A DNA stretch of 46,608 nt, from positions 1 to 46,608 of the forward strand of contig DYOH01000017.1 of the NCBI GenBank assembly GCA_020720625.1, read 5' to 3'. Origin of the DNA: Acetofilamentum sp. (GTDB lineage: Bacteria; Bacteroidota; Bacteroidia; Bacteroidales; DYOH01). A program made the position numbers and the translations under genes. Under the pieces are notes generated by a model. The model saw nothing but the letters and a program-made list of their open reading frames with translations. It had not been told where the DNA came from and searched no databases. Of this stretch, positions 41,084 through 46,608 are shown piece by piece. Position 1 is the stretch's first letter. Every line of letters begins with the position of its first letter.

Positions 41084-43546
41084 ATGAAAAGAATTGTTTT
41101 TTTTCTGATGGCGCTCGTATTGTCTTTTGCAGTGAGTGCGCAAATTAAACTAAAGTTAAAAGTATGCGATTTTGAAAAAACACCATTACCCGGAGCCTCA
41201 ATTATAATGAAAAGCAGTAATGAGGAATACTTCTCCGACAAAAACGGTGAATTAGTTCTGCTATTAAATCAAAAAGGACTGCAAGAATTTAGAGTGAGTT
41301 TTCTAGGCTACAAAACCTTTATTCAGAATTTGGAAATAAAAAGCGATACACTAATCGTTTTTGTAATGGATGCCACATCTATTCTTACCGATGAGATAAT
41401 TGTAAAGGCAACCAGAGCAGGAAATCAGGATCCTTTTGCTTATTCGAATATCGAAAAAAAGCAAATCGAACAAAAACAATCTTCGCGCGATATTCCTTAT
41501 TTGTTAAATCAAACAACATCTTTGGTATATAGCTCCGATGCAGGCACAGGGGTGGGTTATACCTCGCTGCGATTAAGGGGCTCAGATATAACCCGTATTA
41601 ACGTAAGCATTAATGGAGTACCTTTAAATGATGCCGAATCGCAAGGTGTGTGGTGGGTAAATATGCCCGATTTTGCCAAATCTGTTAGTTCTGTTCAAAT
41701 ACAGCGAGGCGTTGGAACATCAACAAACGGAGCAGGCGCTTTTGGTGGGAGTATCAATTTTCAAACCAATGAATTAAACCGAAAACCTTTTGCAGAAATC
41801 AACTCAGAATATGGGACTTTTCAAACTTTTAGAAATAATATTACATTCAGTACAGGCTTAATGAATAATCATTTCGTGTTTGATGGCCGCTTATCCAAAA
41901 TATCGACCAAGGGTTTTGTTGATAGGGCAAGCGCAGATTTGGAAAGCTATTACGCAACTGCTGCCTATTATGCCGACAAAACCATGATTAGGGCAATACA
42001 TTTTGGCGGCCATGAAACTACTTATCAGGCATGGAATGGGGTCCCCAAAGTAAGGTTGCAGAGCGATACCGATGGCATGATGCGCTACATGGAGCACTAT
42101 TTATATACGCCCGAACAAACGGCACAAATGCTGGAATCCGATGCAAGAACTTACAATTTCTATACTTACGACAACGAAATTGATAATTATTGGCAGAAAC
42201 ATACACATTTCATTTTATCGCACCAATTTACGCCAAGATTAAATCTTAATGCGGTAGCACACTACACCCACGGAAAAGGCTATTACGAGCAGTATCGCTC
42301 ACAAGACCAATTTTCAAATTACGGATTGCCCGATTTGGCGAGTGCTTCCGGATTTATTACCCATAGTGATATGATTCGTCAAAAATGGCTCGATAATCAT
42401 TTTTATGGAATAACTTTTAATACCGAATATCAAGGCTCTGAGATTAGTTATATTTTTGGAGGCGCTTGGAATCAGTATTTGGGAAACCACTTTGGCGAAA
42501 TTATTTGGGCAGAATACGCTACCAATGTGCCCAAAGATTACGAATGGTACAGAAACAGAGGTATTAAAACCGATTTTAACCTGTTTTTTAAAACAAACTA
42601 TCAGTTTAATAAGCATTTAAATATGTATGCTGATATTCAGTTTCGCGCGATTGGCTACAAAATATATGGTCTACACGACGATTTACGTACTTTGGCTACC
42701 GATACAATTTATCGTTTTCTAAACCCAAAGGCCGGATTTTTTTATAGGCTAAATAAGCATTTTAGCTTCTATTCTTCGTTTGCATTGGCGCATCGCGAAC
42801 CAAGTCGCAACGAATTTCGAGATGCCGAAGGGCATGATATTCCTTTGCCCGAAAGTCTGTTCGATTATGAAATGGGTGCAAAATTCCAATCAGCAAAAAT
42901 GAGTCTTGAGCTAAACGCTTATTACATGTATTATCGAAATCAGCTTATACAAACCGGAGAATTGAACAATGTTGGAAATGCCATTATGACAAATATTCCG
43001 GAAAGCTTTAGGAAGGGAATTGAGCTATCTGTGGGTTTTGAGCTTCCTGCTGGTTTTACTTTGAATGCCAATACCACTATTAGCAGTAATAAGGCCTTGA
43101 AGTTTACTGCATATACTGATAATTGGGATTATTGGAACAATCCGGAAACTGAAGAATATCAGAAAACAGCGTTCTTTGAAAAAAGTACCCTCATTTTTTC
43201 GCCTTCGCTCATAAGCTCAGGCAGTTTGAGCTACTCGGCACCTAAATGGTTAAACATTGTTTGGGATGCCAAATATGTTTCTCGACAATTTATTGATAAT
43301 ACCAATAGCTTTGAGCGCTCTATAGAACCCTATTTTGTAAACGATTTGCATATTATTTTTAGGTTTCCGCCAAGTATACTCAGACATATCAACCTAAAAT
43401 TGGGAATATTTAATGTGTTTAATGTTGAATACGAAACCAATGCATGGGTGTACCGATATTTTTATAAGGGGCAGTTTTATGATATGGACGGTTATTTTCC
43501 GCAGGCTGGAAGGCATTATAGCCTAAGCTTGTCTATCAGAATTTGA
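41084..43546 (+). CDS. TonB-dependent receptor, predicted outer-membrane thiamine transporter
   Basis: Outer-membrane receptor of 820 aa. Signal peptide about 1-19, carboxypeptidase-regulatory-like domain (about 21-100, KVCDFEKTPLPGASIIMK), plug (about 120-235, with SLRLRGSDITRINVSINGVP and GTSTNGAGAFGGSINFQ) and a 22-strand-type barrel ending HYSLSLSIRI. The TPP riboswitch directly upstream marks it as a thiamine-repressed gene. In Bacteroides a TonB receptor under a TPP riboswitch imports thiamine (OMthi/Omr1-type), and the same role is inferred here. Inner-membrane PnuT and thiamine pyrophosphokinase genes, often adjacent, are absent. There is no SusD partner. Confidence 0.85.
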   Translation: MKRIVFFLMALVLSFAVSAQIKLKLKVCDFEKTPLPGASIIMKSSNEEYFSDKNGELVLLLNQKGLQEFRVSFLGYKTFIQNLEIKSDTLIVFVMDATSILTDEIIVKATRAGNQDPFAYSNIEKKQIEQKQSSRDIPYLLNQTTSLVYSSDAGTGVGYTSLRLRGSDITRINVSINGVPLNDAESQGVWWVNMPDFAKSVSSVQIQRGVGTSTNGAGAFGGSINFQTNELNRKPFAEINSEYGTFQTFRNNITFSTGLMNNHFVFDGRLSKISTKGFVDRASADLESYYATAAYYADKTMIRAIHFGGHETTYQAWNGVPKVRLQSDTDGMMRYMEHYLYTPEQTAQMLESDARTYNFYTYDNEIDNYWQKHTHFILSHQFTPRLNLNAVAHYTHGKGYYEQYRSQDQFSNYGLPDLASASGFITHSDMIRQKWLDNHFYGITFNTEYQGSEISYIFGGAWNQYLGNHFGEIIWAEYATNVPKDYEWYRNRGIKTDFNLFFKTNYQFNKHLNMYADIQFRAIGYKIYGLHDDLRTLATDTIYRFLNPKAGFFYRLNKHFSFYSSFALAHREPSRNEFRDAEGHDIPLPESLFDYEMGAKFQSAKMSLELNAYYMYYRNQLIQTGELNNVGNAIMTNIPESFRKGIELSVGFELPAGFTLNANTTISSNKALKFTAYTDNWDYWNNPETEEYQKTAFFEKSTLIFSPSLISSGSLSYSAPKWLNIVWDAKYVSRQFIDNTNSFERSIEPYFVNDLHIIFRFPPSILRHINLKLGIFNVFNVEYETNAWVYRYFYKGQFYDMDGYFPQAGRHYSLSLSIRI

Positions 43547-43657
43547 ACTATTATTCTACATCGATAAGATAACTTTTTGAAAAAAAAAGCTTGTTGAATA
43601 GGATAATAATTAGCAGATTTGTAAACAATATGAATAAAAAGTTATATCCGAAGGAAA

Positions 43658-44377
43658 ATGCAAAAGATTCACTTATTAACTAATGTTTTTTTTGTTGTTT
43701 ACTTCATTTTTTTGGGAGTAAATCAAGGTAATTCACAAACCACGTTAAATTCAAATTGTCAGATAATTGAATATAAGCAAGGTGTAATGGGCCAAGACCC
43801 TATATTAATTAGTGGATTGTTTTCTTTGCCATATACCTACCCATCAGAAGGAAATGCATTCTATTCGGATAGTTTTAATCTTTCGAAAGTTTTCATAAAT
43901 AACAATATTTTTTCTGATGTTTTATTACGCTATAATGCAGAAGAAGATATTTTTGTATTGCGTGAAAAGAAAGCTAAAAACACTTTTAGATATATTATTC
44001 TAGGTAAATCAGTAGATTCGATATATTATCAGGAAAAATGGTTTATTGGTAGATATTTGTATGATGATGTTAGTCAGCGATTTGGGTATTTCGAAAAGAT
44101 TAGTCACCAATCTTTAACATTTTTGCTAAAGTATAGAAAAATGGCTGATTTGAATACACAAGGGAAAAAGGAATATGGAGATTTATTTCGAGAAAATTTT
44201 TTGTTAGTTGACGGAAAATGGGCAAAAGTTAATACGAAGCAGGCATTTATTCGCTATTTTAAGAAACATCGAAAAGAAGTAAGGGCCTATTTTCGCCGGC
44301 ACCATTTGTCATACAAATCATTGACATCAAAAGAAATAACAAATTTGTTAAAATATTGCAGTGAAATATCAAAATAG
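43658..44377 (+). CDS. Secreted protein of unknown function, coupled to a TonB receptor
   Basis: Exported protein of 239 aa: signal peptide about 1-27 (ending QGNSQ), then an acidic/aromatic mature part and a strongly basic C-terminal third (IRYFKKHRKEVRAYFRRHHLSYKSLT). The ending ITNLLKYCSE resembles proteins placed before TonB receptors in Bacteroidota, though I cannot name the family. AAGGA at 43651, just before the ATG at 43658, is a rare good Shine-Dalgarno-like site. Its last 17 bases overlap the next gene, so the two are translationally coupled and probably act together. Confidence 0.65.
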   Translation: MQKIHLLTNVFFVVYFIFLGVNQGNSQTTLNSNCQIIEYKQGVMGQDPILISGLFSLPYTYPSEGNAFYSDSFNLSKVFINNNIFSDVLLRYNAEEDIFVLREKKAKNTFRYIILGKSVDSIYYQEKWFIGRYLYDDVSQRFGYFEKISHQSLTFLLKYRKMADLNTQGKKEYGDLFRENFLLVDGKWAKVNTKQAFIRYFKKHRKEVRAYFRRHHLSYKSLTSKEITNLLKYCSEISK

Positions 44378-46571
44378 AGAAATATTAATTAAAAAACTTG
44401 TAGCATTCATATTATTTTTATTTGTAACAGAATGCACATATTCACAGCACATTCTAAATCAGAAGTTGCCATCATTCAATAATCAAAAGTGGATAGATTG
44501 GGTGGATAGTGTGCAGAAATATAGCGATTATAGGTTTTATTTTGAGAAGGACAGTATGCAAAATATTGTAGTAGAATTGAATTATGATTCTATATTTTGG
44601 ATAAACAGCCTTGAGCATTTTTTGAAGAAAAATGATTTCTATTGTTTAATAAACCCGCAAAATCAGATTATTATTCTCAAAAATATAGAATTGGAAGCCC
44701 GTATAAGAGATGTTTTTTATGAGGTCGATTCTGTAAGCCAACATGCTATGCGTGAGCAAATAAATAGTAATTTCCAGCAACACGAAATTATTGAGAACAC
44801 TGTTGTAATTGGGAATTCTTCGATTAAGTTAAATCGAAAAGTAAAATTTGCCGGAAAGATAAGCAACAGTAACGCCACAAAAGTTTTATCGGGAGCTACG
44901 ATATATATAGAAGAGCTCGATACAATTTTATTGGCAAACCAATTGGGTCGTTTTGAATTTGAGCTGGAAAGAGGTAGCTATAAGTTTATGATAAGCGATC
45001 TGGAAGGACACAAAGAAAGCTTTAAAGTGCTTGTATATTCAGATGCTGCGGTAGATTTTTTAGTAGAAACAAACCAGATTTTGCTCGATGAGGTTTTAGT
45101 CCTATCAGACGAAAGGCAGTTGGTACGAAATAGTCAGATGGGGTTAGCCACAATGAGTTTAAGAACCGTTGAGCTGATTCCGGCAATGCTGGGGGAAAAG
45201 GATATTTTTAAAGTAAGTTTGATGCTGCCTGGCATACAATCGGTTGGCGAAGGAGGTGCCGGATTTAATGTTAGGGGAAGCCCTGCCGACCAAAATATGA
45301 TATATTTGGATCAAATACCGATTTATAATACTTCGCATGCTTTTGGTTTTTTTTCTGCCATTAATGCAGATGCCATTGAGAATTTTGCCATTTATAAAAG
45401 TCAGATACCTTCGGAATACGGTGGCCGTTTGGCCTCTGTGATGGAAATAGAATCGCGTAAAATCGGAAACAAAGATTTTTCAATACGTGGAGGAATTGGA
45501 TTGCTTACAGCGAATATATTGCTTGAAAAGGAGATAGCAAATAAACTTAGCATGGTGATGAGCGCCCGCAAATCCTATGCTAACTGGATATTGCCAATAA
45601 TCGATAACAATGATGTTGCAAACTCAGAGATGGATTTTGCGGATTATCTGATATCCTTCAATGTGAAATTAAAACCGCATAGTATTTTGAAAGCAACTGG
45701 TTATTATAGTGCAGATAAGTTAAATTATGCCCAAAGTACACTTTACGAATACGAAAATAAGGGGGTTTCTTTACAATGGAAGTATCTTTTTAAGAACGAT
45801 GGATCTAATGCTATATCTTTAACTCATGCAGATTATTACTCCACCGAGCAGAATACGGCCGATATTAGTGGTTGGTTTTTGCAGGATTATCATTTAAGGC
45901 ACACCGAATTTAAAGAAAAGATAGAATGGCATTGGAGTAAAATACACCGCATTTCTTTTGGCGTTAATGCAGTTCTTTATCAATACGACAAAGGAAGCAT
46001 TAATCCAATTAATCCCGATTATCTTTTTGAATCTATTGATTTTGGGTTTGATAATACATTTGAAAGTGCTTTTTTTACGGATTACCGATGGAATATTTCA
46101 TCTAAAGCCGAAATTAATGCTTCGCTCAGATTAAATTCTTATTTTTTGTTAGGCCCTCAAACAATTTTGCAGTACAATAATAATCAATCATTTGAAGCAT
46201 CAAACCTTAAAGATACCTTAATTTTCGAAAAAAATAAGGTGATTAAAACATATTTTCAACCTGATGTTCGCATTTCATTAAAATATATATTGTCTGATAA
46301 TCATTCGCTTAAAGCAAGTTTTAGTAATTTGCATCAAAATAGTTTCATGCTATCTAATACCTTGGCAATATCACCTTTCTATAAATGGTATCCAATTTCC
46401 TTTCACTTAAAACCTATGACTGGTAATCAGTTAAGTGGCGGATACTATGCATTGTTTTTTCAGAATCGCTTAGAGTTTTCGGCAGAGGTTTACTATAAAA
46501 CTGTAAATAATTTGGTTCAGTTTAAGGATGGAGCTAATTTAACTTATAGTATGTATATCAATGTCGTTTAG
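44361..46571 (+). CDS. TonB-dependent receptor, apparently truncated
   Basis: Outer-membrane receptor frame of 736 codons beginning at GTG 44361; no ATG occurs before the mature part, and VKYQNREILIKKLVAFILFL is needed as signal peptide. It has an STN-like N-terminal region (about 30-115), a carboxypeptidase-regulatory-like domain (about 160-240, SGATIYIEE), and a plug with LPGIQSVGEGGAGFNVRGSP and IPSEYGGRLASVMEI. The barrel runs as far as EVYYKTVNNLVQFKDGANL and then ends TYSMYINVV at a stop. Relatives normally continue for roughly 100-150 residues after the KDGA segment, so the C-terminal strands are missing. Frameshift, insertion or a real short form cannot be told apart, since the window ends 37 bases later. 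Confidence 0.75.
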   Translation: MKYQNREILIKKLVAFILFLFVTECTYSQHILNQKLPSFNNQKWIDWVDSVQKYSDYRFYFEKDSMQNIVVELNYDSIFWINSLEHFLKKNDFYCLINPQNQIIILKNIELEARIRDVFYEVDSVSQHAMREQINSNFQQHEIIENTVVIGNSSIKLNRKVKFAGKISNSNATKVLSGATIYIEELDTILLANQLGRFEFELERGSYKFMISDLEGHKESFKVLVYSDAAVDFLVETNQILLDEVLVLSDERQLVRNSQMGLATMSLRTVELIPAMLGEKDIFKVSLMLPGIQSVGEGGAGFNVRGSPADQNMIYLDQIPIYNTSHAFGFFSAINADAIENFAIYKSQIPSEYGGRLASVMEIESRKIGNKDFSIRGGIGLLTANILLEKEIANKLSMVMSARKSYANWILPIIDNNDVANSEMDFADYLISFNVKLKPHSILKATGYYSADKLNYAQSTLYEYENKGVSLQWKYLFKNDGSNAISLTHADYYSTEQNTADISGWFLQDYHLRHTEFKEKIEWHWSKIHRISFGVNAVLYQYDKGSINPINPDYLFESIDFGFDNTFESAFFTDYRWNISSKAEINASLRLNSYFLLGPQTILQYNNNQSFEASNLKDTLIFEKNKVIKTYFQPDVRISLKYILSDNHSLKASFSNLHQNSFMLSNTLAISPFYKWYPISFHLKPMTGNQLSGGYYALFFQNRLEFSAEVYYKTVNNLVQFKDGANLTYSMYINVV

Positions 46572-46608
46572 TTAAGTTAAACTCATAAGTGTTTGTAGTT
46601 CATAGAAT

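Noticed and set aside
1-46608. CRISPR arrays, tRNA, rRNA, prophage or complete insertion sequences
   Set aside because: No regularly spaced identical repeats, cloverleaf-like sequences, transposase, integrase or phage structural genes were found on reading both strands.

Overview
The window comes from an AT-rich member of the Bacteroidota, most likely the Bacteroidales/Marinilabiliales side of the phylum. The reasons are TonB-dependent receptors with STN or carboxypeptidase-regulatory-like N-termini, an ECF sigma/FecR/receptor signalling set, GldF/GldG, an S46 dipeptidyl-peptidase, an RprX/RprY-like two-component pair, MtaB next to MiaB, and several -7 elements of the TAnnTTTG type. No rRNA, tRNA, complete IS, prophage or CRISPR array is visible. 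Most genes are chromosomal housekeeping or envelope functions.

Layout. 1-648 is non-coding and holds a palindrome and one copy of a dispersed repeat. 664-4082 (+) carries a ferredoxin-NADP reductase-like flavoprotein and two overlapping tRNA methylthiotransferases (MiaB, MtaB), meeting a convergent MarR-type regulator (4085-4765). 5152-7423 (-) is an RprX/RprY-like kinase/regulator pair. It is divergent from a secreted acidic protein (7566-8540), and the gap between them holds TTAAC boxes at exact 10-bp spacing. 8665-13546 is a fatty-acyl/alcohol/aldehyde module: 3-hydroxybutyryl-CoA dehydrogenase on one side, and an SCP2-like protein, Fe-alcohol dehydrogenase, class-3-like aldehyde dehydrogenase and TetR regulator on the other. 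An orphan histidine kinase (13476-14693) overlaps tetR tail to tail.

14907-20753 is accessory in character: small lipoproteins, a RelE/ParE-type toxin with an unusually long antitoxin flanked by two direct copies of a roughly 170-bp repeat, an outer-membrane beta-barrel protein whose start is decided by an upstream terminator hairpin, a protein with an internal duplication, and a DUF4412-like secreted protein. 20858-26099 (-) has a DPP7-like S46 peptidase and alaS. 27268-28057 is a long gene-poor stretch with a further repeat copy and an orphan terminator hairpin.

28058-37872 (-) holds a FecA-like receptor, FecR anti-sigma factor and ECF sigma factor without SusD, then gldF-gldG-dapF, then a long-chain acyl-CoA ligase overlapping a DUF4442 hotdog protein. 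38091-46608 (+) holds a small monocistronic protein, a secreted protein with repeated domains, a lipoprotein, thioredoxin, a TPP riboswitch in front of a TonB receptor (a predicted outer-membrane thiamine importer), and a two-gene unit ending in a second TonB receptor that appears truncated at the window edge.

The observations most worth following up are the repeat-flanked toxin-antitoxin module and its dispersed repeat family, the 10-bp-phased TTAAC array, the TPP riboswitch with a conflicting alternative pairing next to a U9 tract, and the hairpin that relocates the start of the 16651-18120 gene. Functions are inferred from motifs visible in the translated sequence; no database search was run.
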